A stretch of 64,000 bases of DNA from Levilinea saccharolytica (GTDB taxonomy: Bacteria > Chloroflexota > Anaerolineae > Anaerolineales > Anaerolineaceae). The notes beneath the pieces are model-generated. The model made no database searches, was not told the origin of the DNA, and saw nothing but the letters and a program-made list of their open reading frames with translations. How positions within the stretch are numbered: position 1 is the first letter of the stretch; each line of letters opens with the position of its first letter. A program made the translations under genes and the position numbers. The stretch covers positions 36,745 through 100,744 of the forward strand of contig NZ_LGCM01000008.1 of assembly GCF_001306035.1 (NCBI RefSeq), read 5' to 3'. Of this stretch, positions 1 to 8,933 are shown one piece after another.

Positions 1-1
1 T

Positions 2-1018
2 CTGACCGGAACATGCACGGGCGGCACTTGTGGGTTCACTCAAGATTTGTGGGGATTGATATCACCCAATGTTCAACACACCATACGCGTTCAGGGTCAA
101 AATCCCTATAATTCCTCCTGGTTTGATTTGTCAGGAACAAATAAAACGATTCGATGCTCACTCCCGCCCAGTGTGGATTTGAAAGCGAATAACCAGGATG
201 GAACGATCCGCCTGACTTCTCCCGCTCAATATCTGTTGAGTTGGACATCCAGTAATGCAGATACCTGTACTGCCTCAGGAAGCTGGACTGGAACGAAGGG
301 TCAGTCTGGCTCGACGAATTACACTGGCATCACCACCGGAAGTTACACCTATACGTTGACATGTTCCAATCCCATTGGCTCCGCATCAGATAGTGTCACT
401 GTCATTGTCTACAATCCACCCGCAGTGGATTTGAAGGTTAATAACACCGATGGTCCTCTGACATTAATTTCTCCCGCAAGCTTTACCCTGAGTTGGATCA
501 GTCGCGATGCGACAAATTGTTCAGCAGCCAGCTCAAATGGCAGCTGGGATGGGAATGTGGTCATATCTGGAAATCAGCCTATGAGTGGAGTCCCGACTGG
601 AACGCACACCTATACAATCACCTGTTCTAATCAGTATGAAACTGCTAGCGATTCAGTCACGGTTATTGTGATTGCACCACTTCGCGGGACAATAGCGGTC
701 ACATATGCGCGTTTATTGTTATTTGCTCCTAGCCTGGATCAACCCGCACAGACCCTAACTGGAGAGGTAACAGGTGGTGTTCCACCTTATTCTATTTTGG
801 TGCAAGTTCGGGCACCATCGGGAGCTCAATTTTCTTTGAACCGCAATGGCTCAACCTGGTCTGTGACTCCTGAAAATTCAGGAGATCTCAATTTTGGCAC
901 CACAGAAGAGGGTATCTGGACCGCATGGGCTGATTTGTCGGATGATTTTGGCCAGACATATCGAACACCCAGCGTAGTTTGGGAGGTGGCATGGCATCCC
1001 GTGCATGGTCGCCCGTAA
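2..1018 (+). CDS. Secreted Ig-like repeat protein, 3' part
   Basis: The frame is open from base 2, so the gene begins before the window. The visible part has two similar repeats of about 90 residues (roughly positions 160-420 and 420-680), each starting VDLKxN and ending near TCSNxxxxASDSVTVIV. Paired cysteines and Ser/Thr/Gly-rich beta-strand sequence point to an extracellular Ig-like or PKD-like fold. No catalytic motif is visible. It overlaps the downstream transglycosylase by 28 bp and probably shares its operon. With the prepilin peptidase that follows, it may belong to a pilus or other surface structure; that role is inferred from position only. Confidence 0.75.
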   Translation: MTGTCTGGTCGFTQDLWGLISPNVQHTIRVQGQNPYNSSWFDLSGTNKTIRCSLPPSVDLKANNQDGTIRLTSPAQYLLSWTSSNADTCTASGSWTGTKGQSGSTNYTGITTGSYTYTLTCSNPIGSASDSVTVIVYNPPAVDLKVNNTDGPLTLISPASFTLSWISRDATNCSAASSNGSWDGNVVISGNQPMSGVPTGTHTYTITCSNQYETASDSVTVIVIAPLRGTIAVTYARLLLFAPSLDQPAQTLTGEVTGGVPPYSILVQVRAPSGAQFSLNRNGSTWSVTPENSGDLNFGTTEEGIWTAWADLSDDFGQTYRTPSVVWEVAWHPVHGRP

Positions 1019-1959
1019 TCCGAATTCTACTAGTCGCCCTTACCGTGATGACAACTGCCAGTTGGGAAATAACATCTGTGAAGGCTGATAGCGGTGGAAC
1101 CTGCCAGGTGGCATATGGCTTAACCCCAACATCTATTCCAGATTGGTTAATGCCAGTAAGCGAGAACACGAACCTAGCCACTGCCAACCGTTATGATGTT
1201 TTGGCTGCCGAGTTATTGTCATCCGGATTAGTCGATGGTATTACCTGCCCAGCACAAGGGTTGAATCCTGATGGCTCCGCAAATGGTTGTGGAATCGAAC
1301 TTACTAAAGACCAAGTTCTCACATGGCAGAATCAATTTGACTCGGTGATTCTGTCTTCTTCTCAGGCTGCAGAGTTACCCCCAAAGGTAGTTAAAGCTGT
1401 CATTGCCGTTGAATCGCAATTCTGGCCAGCGGCAAATTGGACTTTAGGGGAGATTGGATTGGGTCAGATGACCACATATGGTGCAGACCTTGTTTTGATG
1501 TGGCGGCCGGCTTATTTCCAAACCATCTGCCGGCAAACATACGGTGAAATAGGGTGTACTACCCAATATCAATTCCTGGATTCTTCAACGCAATACCTAT
1601 TACGCGGAATGGTTTTACGAGATATCGAGGCCACATGCCCGAATTGTCCAGGGGGTGTTGATCTTGAAAAAGGAAACCAAGCGATACGAGTTCTGACTGA
1701 AACCCTCAATGCAAGTTGTTTGCAATTGACCAGGATATTCAATCTGGCAACCGGCAAACAACCAGCTGCGTTTTTAAGTTATGACGATTACTGGCGTCTG
1801 GTTCTAGCAAATTACCATGCCGGCGCTGGGTGTGTTTATCAAGCTCTTCGAAAAACCGGAAATCCGAACAATTGGAATAGCATTGCAGCCAATTTTTCAA
1901 GCGGTTGTGCAAGTGGCGCTGAATATATTCGACGGATAGAAGGGCAGATCAAGCCGTAG
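991..1959 (+). CDS. Lytic transglycosylase-like secreted protein (SLT fold)
   Basis: A hydrophobic signal segment (RILLVALTVMTTASW) lies near the N-terminus, so export is likely. The middle of the protein carries the SLT/lysozyme-like signature: AVIAVESQFWP with the probable catalytic Glu, then GEIGLGQMT and, further on, LANYHAGAGCVYQAL. Family members cleave peptidoglycan glycan strands, often to let pili or secretion machines cross the wall. The ATG at 991 is preferred because GGGAGGTGGC sits directly before it; an upstream TTG in the same frame lacks this spacing. Several cysteine pairs suggest an extracytoplasmic location. It is followed after 12 bp by the prepilin peptidase. Confidence 0.8.
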   Translation: MASRAWSPVIRILLVALTVMTTASWEITSVKADSGGTCQVAYGLTPTSIPDWLMPVSENTNLATANRYDVLAAELLSSGLVDGITCPAQGLNPDGSANGCGIELTKDQVLTWQNQFDSVILSSSQAAELPPKVVKAVIAVESQFWPAANWTLGEIGLGQMTTYGADLVLMWRPAYFQTICRQTYGEIGCTTQYQFLDSSTQYLLRGMVLRDIEATCPNCPGGVDLEKGNQAIRVLTETLNASCLQLTRIFNLATGKQPAAFLSYDDYWRLVLANYHAGAGCVYQALRKTGNPNNWNSIAANFSSGCASGAEYIRRIEGQIKP

Positions 1960-1971
1960 AAAAGAGGTGTT

Positions 1972-2547
1972 ATGGATTGGATTATTTTTGGCCTTGTTGT
2001 AACCTGGTTGGGAATCGTATCTTGGTTCGATATTCGAAAAAGTGAAATACCTCACAGCGCATGGGTGGTTATTCCTCTCATTGGCGCAGGTCTTTATCGA
2101 ATCTTGCAGGGAGACTGGACATTAGTCCTACTTGCTGCTGTAGTTGCTGCTGTTAGTGAACGGTATAGGATATCTAAAGCATTTGGCTGGGAAGAATTAA
2201 GCCGAATAATCACCTGGCTCCCATTGCTATTTTTGGGAGCATTCCTCTCGATTCAATCTTCACCACTTTCAGCTTTGGCAATCATTGGCTTCTGGGCAGC
2301 CTGGGAATTGAAGTGGTGGGGTGGCGCGGATGCAGTTAGTGCAATTACCGTTTCTTTGATATGGCCCAGTGAAATCTTTATCTTTGCATTTCTAGCAGCT
2401 CATCTTATTGTGGTTTTCCGCTTAGGTTTGGTGTCAGCGATTCGGGAAAAGAAAATTAGTTTTCACCGACTGCCAGGAATACCCATTTTGTTGGCATCTG
2501 TTATCTTCTTGAAAATTAGCTGTGTCTTCCTAAACCAAATCTTGTGA
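1972..2547 (+). CDS. Type IV prepilin peptidase-like membrane protein (A24)
   Basis: A 191-residue, multi-span membrane protein. The first helix ends in SWFDIRKSEIP, where the Asp matches the first catalytic aspartate of A24 peptidases, and a later cytoplasmic segment has KWWGGADAVSA, matching the GxGD-type motif. The family processes type IV or Tad prepilins. An SD-like AAAAGAGGTGTT precedes the ATG. The C-terminal half recurs as a decayed copy at 19595-19855, and a third A24-like gene lies at 22118-22618. The gene ends the plus-strand group at the left edge of the window. Confidence 0.82.
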   Translation: MDWIIFGLVVTWLGIVSWFDIRKSEIPHSAWVVIPLIGAGLYRILQGDWTLVLLAAVVAAVSERYRISKAFGWEELSRIITWLPLLFLGAFLSIQSSPLSALAIIGFWAAWELKWWGGADAVSAITVSLIWPSEIFIFAFLAAHLIVVFRLGLVSAIREKKISFHRLPGIPILLASVIFLKISCVFLNQIL

Positions 2548-2556
2548 GAGGTTGAG

Positions 2557-3210
2557 CTAAACTTTGGAATTCAGCGCAAAATTATCAATGCCTTCTTCCC
2601 CTATTTTTTGATGGACTACTTCACATAAATACAATGACAACGTGTCTTTGTTATTCGTGTCCTGTCCTATTATCAACAAGTATAGCCCTGCAAACAACTT
2701 GAATAAGCCATAACCCAATATAACTCCAAATGCGTTAAACATTGCATCATTAATATCAACTACACGGTAAGGGTATCTCAATGCAAGAGACAGTAGAAGT
2801 TGCGCTATCTCAAGTCCTAATCCAAGGAAAATGGAAACACTAACTATTTTTTTGACATTCATCCTTGTTAAAAAATTTATACCAAATCCAAAGGGTAAAG
2901 TCAGGAGAATGTTGTAAACTAAGAATCTTAATCCACCCGCGGTCAACCCAAATTGACCAAAATAGAACGGCACAAAATTTACAGAAGACAATATCTGTAA
3001 ATTCCTCATTGCATCCGAGAATGATCCACTTATTTCTATGGGAAAAAATACTTTATCAATTCCGTACATCAAGTACACACCAAACAGAGATAAGAAAAAA
3101 ATGTAAGGCAAATTATGCTTTCGTCTCCATTGGGTAAATAGAATTACAATAAACACTAATGATACTAAAGGGAATAATGGAATACCTAGATTGTCAGTGT
3201 AGATATACAT
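2557..3210 (-). CDS. VanZ-family membrane protein
   Basis: 217 residues with about five to six hydrophobic segments. The segment YRVVDINDAMFNAFGVILGYGLF is characteristic of VanZ-like proteins (D-x-x-D-x-x-x-N-x-x-G), as is LPFGFGINFL. The biochemical role of the family is not settled; some members affect resistance to glycopeptides. A GAGGA SD precedes the ATG at 3210. It converges with the prepilin peptidase, with 9 bp between the stops, and lies downstream of a hairpin that separates it from the small secreted-protein gene. Confidence 0.8.
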   Translation of the reverse strand: MYIYTDNLGIPLFPLVSLVFIVILFTQWRRKHNLPYIFFLSLFGVYLMYGIDKVFFPIEISGSFSDAMRNLQILSSVNFVPFYFGQFGLTAGGLRFLVYNILLTLPFGFGINFLTRMNVKKIVSVSIFLGLGLEIAQLLLSLALRYPYRVVDINDAMFNAFGVILGYGLFKLFAGLYLLIIGQDTNNKDTLSLYLCEVVHQKIGEEGIDNFALNSKV

Positions 3211-3232
3211 TTTTGATCCTCTAAATAAGGAT

Positions 3233-3266
3233 TCTCGTGGGCCGATTGTGCTCTCGGCCCACGAGA
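3233..3266 (-). terminator. Perfect 13-bp inverted repeat, probable terminator hairpin
   Basis: Arms TCTCGTGGGCCGA (3233-3245) and its exact complement (3254-3266) flank an 8-nt loop. It lies just past the stop of the 3280-3738 gene and before the VanZ start. The following run is only weakly T-rich, so it may act as an intrinsic terminator or a processing hairpin. Confidence 0.6.
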
Positions 3267-3279
3267 AATGAGATACTTT

Positions 3280-3738
3280 TTACGGTGTACTTAGTGTACC
3301 CGACCCTTCTACTTCACGATTATCCGTTTCTGTTCTCCAAATTTTCATAAAGTAGCTTCCCGATGTAACGTTAGCGCATCTGTAACTAAAAGAGACTGTG
3401 TCCCCCCAACCTGCAGGAGCAGCGACTTTTCCAACTGCGCACATTTTTTGATGTATAAGGGTATCTTTCCAGGCTTCGAAAGTCCATCCTTGGTTTCCAT
3501 TAGGTGATCCATATATTGCAGTTGTTTCAAGGGTTCCAGCGACGGTTAAATGCCCGGCATTCATCTGGTGAAAGACCCCATTGTCGTGACCATTCACTAC
3601 TCGGCCATCGTAATAGGCGAGAAAATACGAGTCGCTACTGTTTGCCATTACGGGAGTGACCATGACTAACGCTGCCAGTAACGCCATGGCGATAGTTATG
3701 GTTCGGTTTTTGAAAAACTGATTCCTCAATACATTCAT
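3280..3738 (-). CDS. Small secreted protein of unknown function
   Basis: 152 residues. The N-terminus has basic residues, a hydrophobic stretch (ITIAMALLAALVMVTPVMA) and a likely signal-peptidase site after VMA. The mature part of about 120 residues is rich in Gly, Trp and aromatic residues, with two cysteines (in KMCAVG and YRCANV) that could form a disulphide. I do not recognise the family. No strong SD is visible before the ATG. It stands alone between the ABC permease gene and VanZ, and a hairpin follows it. Confidence 0.65.
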   Translation of the reverse strand: MNVLRNQFFKNRTITIAMALLAALVMVTPVMANSSDSYFLAYYDGRVVNGHDNGVFHQMNAGHLTVAGTLETTAIYGSPNGNQGWTFEAWKDTLIHQKMCAVGKVAAPAGWGDTVSFSYRCANVTSGSYFMKIWRTETDNREVEGSGTLSTP

Positions 3739-3829
3739 CTAAGCGAATTGTTCTTTATGAATTTTGTTATTAAACCTTATCAAATTTGCTAAGGAAGACC
3801 ACGTAATAGAAAAAATCGCTATAAGCGTA

Positions 3830-4522
3830 TCAAAGTGCCAACACGATTCTTTCCTTTCTCAAGAACTTTAAGCCGATATACGATAACAAAAAAACACATA
3901 ATAAACCCATAATATAACCGCCCAAAACGGCGGGACTTATGCCAGAAGAAGAATGAGCACCTGCACGAAATATGAGAAGATAAACGCTAAAGTTTACGAT
4001 CAGGCTACCCATAGAATGATTCAAATACATTAACAACAATGTGTTTATACAGATTGTTCCAAATAACAGAACTGGAGATATGAAAAAGAGAATCCACCCG
4101 GGACTTGAAGGAAGAATAAGAGTTGCCAATCCCAATGGCCAATTTGCCTGAAGAAAAACAATGATTACACAGAATAAAGAAGGAATGTAACTGAGAATAA
4201 AAATTGCCAGAGATTTCCCCAATAAGATTGAAGTTAAAGATAAAGGTGTTGCTAAAATTGTCTCCATACATCTTTGCCGCATATAATCCTGGACTTGTAA
4301 AGTTGACAAAACCCAACTGAATACTATTTCCGTTGACAGGAAAAAGAAAGCCAGGTATGTATCAATTCTGATTTGCGGGTCAGGGATCAGGTTTGTGTAC
4401 GCCATGGATAAATATGTGCCGACATAAAATGATACGAGATAAGTAAAGAGAAATAAAAACTTATAATTAGTAATCACCAGCAATTCTCTTTTTGCTACGG
4501 CGACAATATCATTGAACCTCAT
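3830..4522 (-). CDS. ABC-2 type transporter permease
   Basis: 230 residues with about six membrane segments. The arrangement (short cytoplasmic N-terminus with VAKRELLVITNYKF, then YMRQRCMETILATPLSLTSILLGK between helices two and three) is typical of ABC-2 permeases that export drugs, lipids or peptides. The start overlaps the end of the ATPase gene by 14 bp and has a GGAGG SD, so the two subunits are translationally linked. The substrate is unknown; the tiny lipoprotein-like ORF upstream at 5564-5668 is one candidate. Confidence 0.82.
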   Translation of the reverse strand: MRFNDIVAVAKRELLVITNYKFLFLFTYLVSFYVGTYLSMAYTNLIPDPQIRIDTYLAFFFLSTEIVFSWVLSTLQVQDYMRQRCMETILATPLSLTSILLGKSLAIFILSYIPSLFCVIIVFLQANWPLGLATLILPSSPGWILFFISPVLLFGTICINTLLLMYLNHSMGSLIVNFSVYLLIFRAGAHSSSGISPAVLGGYIMGLLCVFLLSYIGLKFLRKERIVLAL

Positions 4523-5462
4523 GATGTTCCTCCTCCTTTACAATTGAAATATACAGGTCCTCTAGGCTGTTTTTAATTTGGGTAATCTCTTTAATTGGGA
4601 TAGAATTTTGCGTAAGTGCATTAAAAAGGAGGAGCCGTGAAGAATCGTCGTTCAACTCGATGAAGGCAACCTCTTTTTCTATCTTAAAATTAGAGACATA
4701 GGATAAAGAACTTAATAGATTCTCTAATTCTGGAAAAGATTCATTTTCTTCCAACTTAACTTCAAGAGTTGTTTGATTGTTTTGCCTTAACAAATCAGCA
4801 ATTACCCCCTGGAGCATAATATTCCCATGTTTCATGATCACTATCCTGGAGCAGATCCGTTCCACTTCATCCAGGTCATGCGAATTGATATAAATTGTAA
4901 TTCCCGCCTCTCTTGACAATCTGAGGATCAGATTTCTGATATAGACAGTTCCCTCTGGGTCAAGATTAGATGTCGGTTCGTCGAGGAATAAAATCCTCGG
5001 CTCGTGTATCAAGGCTCTGGCGAGCGATAGTCGTTGTTTCATCCCTTTGGAAAAAGTACCTACTGGTTTCTTTATGTATGAAGACAAGTCCACTTTATCG
5101 AGCATTTCAAGAATCCGGTCTCTGCGCTTTTCTTTCGCTAATCCATAAACCTGAGCGAAGAAATCGATATTTTGGTAAGCAGTAAGTCTTTCATTTAGGC
5201 CATGATCTTCTAGAACGAAACCAATCCCATTTTTATCCTCTCTGGTCATGCTTAATGGATTCTGCCCCAACACCTTAACTTCACCGGTATCGTGCACGAT
5301 CAAGCCTAACAAGATGCGTAATAAAGTGATTTTCCCAGATCCATTCGGCCCCAAGATCCCAAATACTGATCCATTTGGAACCTGGAAATTGATATCTGAT
5401 AAGACGGTGTGTCCTCCCAACGACTTCGTTACATGTTTTACTTCAATGATGGTATTTTCCAT
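4509..5462 (-). CDS. ABC transporter ATP-binding protein with altered Walker A
   Basis: About 317 residues from the ATG at 5462, chosen for its GGAG SD over an in-frame ATG at 5510. ABC features in order: Walker A reading GPNGSGKIT, Q-loop region, signature FSKGMKQRL, Walker B ILFLDEPTSNLDP and H-loop NSHD. The Walker A residue after Lys is Ile (codon ATC) where nearly all ABC ATPases have Thr or Ser (ACC would need one base change). That residue helps coordinate Mg-ATP, so activity may be impaired. The last 90 residues form a C-terminal accessory domain seen in CcmA/NatA-like exporters. It pairs with the permease downstream. Confidence 0.85.
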   Translation of the reverse strand: MENTIIEVKHVTKSLGGHTVLSDINFQVPNGSVFGILGPNGSGKITLLRILLGLIVHDTGEVKVLGQNPLSMTREDKNGIGFVLEDHGLNERLTAYQNIDFFAQVYGLAKEKRRDRILEMLDKVDLSSYIKKPVGTFSKGMKQRLSLARALIHEPRILFLDEPTSNLDPEGTVYIRNLILRLSREAGITIYINSHDLDEVERICSRIVIMKHGNIMLQGVIADLLRQNNQTTLEVKLEENESFPELENLLSSLSYVSNFKIEKEVAFIELNDDSSRLLLFNALTQNSIPIKEITQIKNSLEDLYISIVKEEEHHEVQ

Positions 5463-5563
5463 AAGGTTCTCCGAAAAAGAACGATCAATCGTAGAGATGT
5501 GGTAATCCAATAAGCAATTTCCGAAGAGAACATTAACAAACTAATCAAGTTTCGTCAAGCTGT

Positions 5564-5668
5564 TTACGACCTCGGCATAACCCGCCGGCGCGATGTAGTG
5601 TTTGAACTGCAGCATGCGATGATTACAGTCACTACAACGAATAGCCCTCTTTTCTGTGATTTGGTCAT
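5564..5668 (-). CDS. Tiny lipoprotein-like peptide ORF before the ABC exporter
   Basis: A 34-codon ORF starts with ATG at 5668 behind a strong SD (GGAGGAATTTATT). It encodes a basic N-terminus, a hydrophobic core (LFVVVTVIIA) and CCSSN, which resembles a lipobox. A second short frame overlaps its end (ATG near 5610, containing FKHYIAPAGYAEVVNSL), so the locus may be a frameshifted longer gene or two small peptides. It lies about 100 bp upstream of the ABC ATPase on the same strand. Product and role are unknown. Nothing else is visible in the rest of 5463-5852. Confidence 0.4.
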   Translation of the reverse strand: MTKSQKRGLFVVVTVIIACCSSNTTSRRRVMPRS

Positions 5669-5852
5669 AATAAATTCCTCCTGCCTGGTACAACTACCTG
5701 TCCAATTTATTTCTATTTATGTAGTTTGGCAAATCAATTGCTTTTTTGAGTAGTTTACGGGAATTGACCCATTTGGCTCATCATGGAGGGTCAAATGCTG
5801 GTCAGCTAAATATTATATAGGACGTACGATTCCAGAGTAGCCATGGCAGGAG

Positions 5853-8207
5853 TTACTCTGTGCCTGAAGTAAATGCAGATAGATCCCAGATTTGTAGGGT
5901 GCCGTCACGGGCAACAGAAGCCAGACGGTTACCGGCAGGAGACCAGGCCAGTTGATCGCTTATATCGGTATGACCGCCCAATTTTGCCAGAGGTTGACTG
6001 GTGGTCATATCCCACAAGAATATATCGCTGCCGGTCGAGCCGACAGCCAAGAAGCGACCATCCGGCGACCAGGCAACGGTCCATAGCCGGTAATCGTTCA
6101 TTCCTGTGGTCAGCAACTGCTCCTGTTTCCCAGTCACCACGTCCCAGATCAGGATCATGCCTTCATCTGCCCCACTGTCCGGATGCATCAGCGCTCCCAC
6201 CGCAGCCAGTTTTTTGCCGTCCGGAGACCAGGCCAGCCCGAGCCACAACGGTTTGAGATCCCCGGTCTCTGCCTGTAAAATGAATAGCACCTTTCCGGTC
6301 TGGGCGTCCCAGATGACGGGGGGCTGCATATTCAATGAATCCGCCGAGGCGAGACGTTTGCCATCGGGCGACCAGGCGACCTGGTCTGGTGTATGCCGCT
6401 GAGTTGGGTCCTGCAATTGAGATAGGAGTTTTCCTGTGCCGGCATCCCATACATGGGTGGGATCAGCCAGGTGACTGCCATCCCAAGACCAGGCGGATGA
6501 GAATGGGTACTGGTTGTTATCACTTTCGAGGGGGCGTTTTGAACATACGCTTCCCACCAGATGAGTTTGATCGCCGCTGGTAAATAAATAGGTTCCAGGG
6601 CCGATAGGCGGCCAGGAGTTTACCCATTTCTGAGGGGTACCGACCATTTCCTGGCGCAAGGATTCACCGCTAACCGGGTTCCACCACGTGATGGCTGCGC
6701 CGTTCGTGGAGGCTAACCCGTCCAGCGTCCAGGTCAAAAAGGTTCCCACAGATGCATGACCGCCCAGGCTGCGCAGCACACTGCCAGTGCTTACTGTGAA
6801 AGCATTGATCTGGCCATCCGGAGTTTGCAGTCCGAAAAGGGTCTTCCCGTCAGGCGACCACCCCAAGCCGGGGGCAGTGTAATAACCCTCGATCTTCTGC
6901 TCCACCTGGCCGGTGAGGGCATTCCAGATCAGGATAAGGCCGGTGTCCATCCCGTATGCTACAGCCAAATGCTGCCCATCCGGCGCCCAGGCCAGGGTAG
7001 TAATGGACCCGTTGACCTGCTGGTCAAGCAGATGAATCTGGCGATCTTGCTTCGCATCCACGATGGCGACGATCGGTAAGCCCATACTGTCATACTGCGC
7101 CAGAAGATTGCCCACAGGAGCGGTGAAGATGGCACTGATCCAGGTATCTTTGGTACCCTCGGCTGAAAAATCCTCCACCTGTGCGTACGTATCCCCCTCC
7201 CAGGCCAATATTTTCGTTCCCATCGAAACCCCGTATATGCGTCCATCTGCTGCCCAGGCGACTTTCATCCCGCTGTAGCCTTCGGAGCACTTGCCGCCAC
7301 TGAGTTCTTTCAGTGAGGTACCCTTATTTGCGTCCCAAATGGTTACCTGTACGCAACCACTGCCGCTGACCAGCCGCTGGCCATCCGGCGACCAGGCAAA
7401 CGAGCCGCCCGCGCCTTCCAGCCTGGTCAAAAGCTTACCGTTACCCACATCCAGAATGACAATGGCACTGCCTGATACAACACCCAGGCGTTCACTTTGG
7501 GGATCGAAAATTACCAGCCCAGCCTTTTCCGGCAAGGGAGCGAACCAGGACTCAGCAAATGTGTTGGCATTATACAGAAAAACCCCGAAATGTGTACTGA
7601 CGGCCATCCGTTGTCCATCAGGAGAGACCGCCAGAGAAGTCGAGCTGCCTTTACCAATGCGTAAAGTGGGGTTTAACACCGGGAGGGAAACTTCCTCTGG
7701 TTGATCTATACTCACCTGGACAAGCTGGATCACCTGGCCTTCCGTCTGCCAGCGGGCAGGATCCACCTCGATGATGTAGGTAAAATTCTCTCCCGGCATC
7801 GGAGTTTCGCCCACCCAATCGACTACCGGCTGCTGGTAGCTCTGCCCGTTCACTTCAACGTCGTAGGCAGCATAACGGTAGACCCCTTGCGATATCTCCC
7901 GATATTCCGTGGTGGTCCCGCCCGGAACATCCCCGAACTCGATTCGTTCGTCAGGGAATCTCACGACCAGATTATGCAGGGTAAAGGTGCTTTGGTTGGT
8001 AATCCGCAATCGTTGGAGTTGCGATTGGGCATCTGGTGTTTTTGCTGGGATCGTTGCTTCGGACTCAGAGGGAGGAATTGTTGCGGCATCTGGGGATGTA
8101 ATCTGACCAGGCGTTACATCTGGTGAAACCATTGGTACAGCGGTACAACCGTTCAACACCGTAAATAGGATTAACGGGATGAACACCCTAGACAACAGTT
8201 TGGACAT
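5853..8207 (-). CDS. WD40-repeat lipoprotein
   Basis: 784 residues. The signal peptide ends in VLNGC, with Cys21 as the predicted lipidation site, so the protein should be anchored outside the cytoplasmic membrane. A Thr/Pro-rich linker follows, then a domain of about 120 residues, then many WD40-type repeats recognised by AWSPDGxxLA and xxxWDAxTG elements from about residue 185 to the C-terminus. Such beta-propellers act as protein-binding scaffolds. The ATG has a clear AGGAGGT SD. It follows the ABC/sigma operon by 51 bp on the same strand and could be its last gene. Confidence 0.85.
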   Translation of the reverse strand: MSKLLSRVFIPLILFTVLNGCTAVPMVSPDVTPGQITSPDAATIPPSESEATIPAKTPDAQSQLQRLRITNQSTFTLHNLVVRFPDERIEFGDVPGGTTTEYREISQGVYRYAAYDVEVNGQSYQQPVVDWVGETPMPGENFTYIIEVDPARWQTEGQVIQLVQVSIDQPEEVSLPVLNPTLRIGKGSSTSLAVSPDGQRMAVSTHFGVFLYNANTFAESWFAPLPEKAGLVIFDPQSERLGVVSGSAIVILDVGNGKLLTRLEGAGGSFAWSPDGQRLVSGSGCVQVTIWDANKGTSLKELSGGKCSEGYSGMKVAWAADGRIYGVSMGTKILAWEGDTYAQVEDFSAEGTKDTWISAIFTAPVGNLLAQYDSMGLPIVAIVDAKQDRQIHLLDQQVNGSITTLAWAPDGQHLAVAYGMDTGLILIWNALTGQVEQKIEGYYTAPGLGWSPDGKTLFGLQTPDGQINAFTVSTGSVLRSLGGHASVGTFLTWTLDGLASTNGAAITWWNPVSGESLRQEMVGTPQKWVNSWPPIGPGTYLFTSGDQTHLVGSVCSKRPLESDNNQYPFSSAWSWDGSHLADPTHVWDAGTGKLLSQLQDPTQRHTPDQVAWSPDGKRLASADSLNMQPPVIWDAQTGKVLFILQAETGDLKPLWLGLAWSPDGKKLAAVGALMHPDSGADEGMILIWDVVTGKQEQLLTTGMNDYRLWTVAWSPDGRFLAVGSTGSDIFLWDMTTSQPLAKLGGHTDISDQLAWSPAGNRLASVARDGTLQIWDLSAFTSGTE

Positions 8208-8258
8208 TTTTACCTCCTGTATTGGCTAATCGCTGATGCCCCGCGACAGTGGTGGCTG

Positions 8259-8933
8259 TTAGAAATGGTATCCCGGAATGTGGTGATGAAGATCTTCTGT
8301 TTTTCCAGAGAAAATTACCCGGCCTTGTTGTAAAACAATAGCTTGTTCTGTGAAACGTTCAACATCAGGCGGATCGTGGGTGCTGAACACGATCAGACGA
8401 CCTGATGACGATTTGCGAGCCAACGCAAAGACACGTTCGCGTTCTTCTACGTCCAATCCGCGCGTCAATTCGTCTAGCAACAACAGAGACGGCTTTCCGA
8501 GGAAGGCCTGCGCGATCCCGGTCAGGCGGATTTGCCCCCCGGATAGTCTTCCAAAGGGTCGGTCGGCCACGGATTTCAATCCTAAGGCGGAAAGCAAATA
8601 GTCTACCTGGCCAGACTCAGAGATATTCTTCAGCGTCCCAAGATATTCCAGGAGCTGCCTGGGCGTCAAATTGTGGGGGAAATCCAACTCTTGCGGCAGG
8701 TAACCGCACTGGCTCCTCAGGAGCTTGAGATTACGCCGATATGGGATTCCGTCGAACCAAAGCTGGCCGTGATCCGGCCTGGTCAGTGAGGCTAGGCAGC
8801 GCAGAAGCGTGGTTTTCCCTGAGCCGTTCGGACCGAGCAAAGCAATTGTGCCGGGCTGGAAGTCCAGGTTTACGTTCCGCAGCGCCACCTGTGTGCCGTA
8901 AGATTTCGATAACTCCCGAATCCTCAGCTCCAC
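8259..8933 (-). CDS. ABC transporter ATP-binding protein
   Basis: 224 residues with a complete ABC set: Walker A GPNGSGKTT, Q-loop GYLPQELDFP, signature RLSGGQIRL, Walker B LLLLDELTRGLD and H-loop STHD. The start is GTG at 8933 with GGGGAG in front, overlapping the preceding membrane-protein gene by 10 bp. Translational coupling suggests that the membrane protein encoded upstream is its partner. The substrate cannot be read from the sequence. Confidence 0.87.
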   Translation of the reverse strand: MELRIRELSKSYGTQVALRNVNLDFQPGTIALLGPNGSGKTTLLRCLASLTRPDHGQLWFDGIPYRRNLKLLRSQCGYLPQELDFPHNLTPRQLLEYLGTLKNISESGQVDYLLSALGLKSVADRPFGRLSGGQIRLTGIAQAFLGKPSLLLLDELTRGLDVEERERVFALARKSSSGRLIVFSTHDPPDVERFTEQAIVLQQGRVIFSGKTEDLHHHIPGYHF

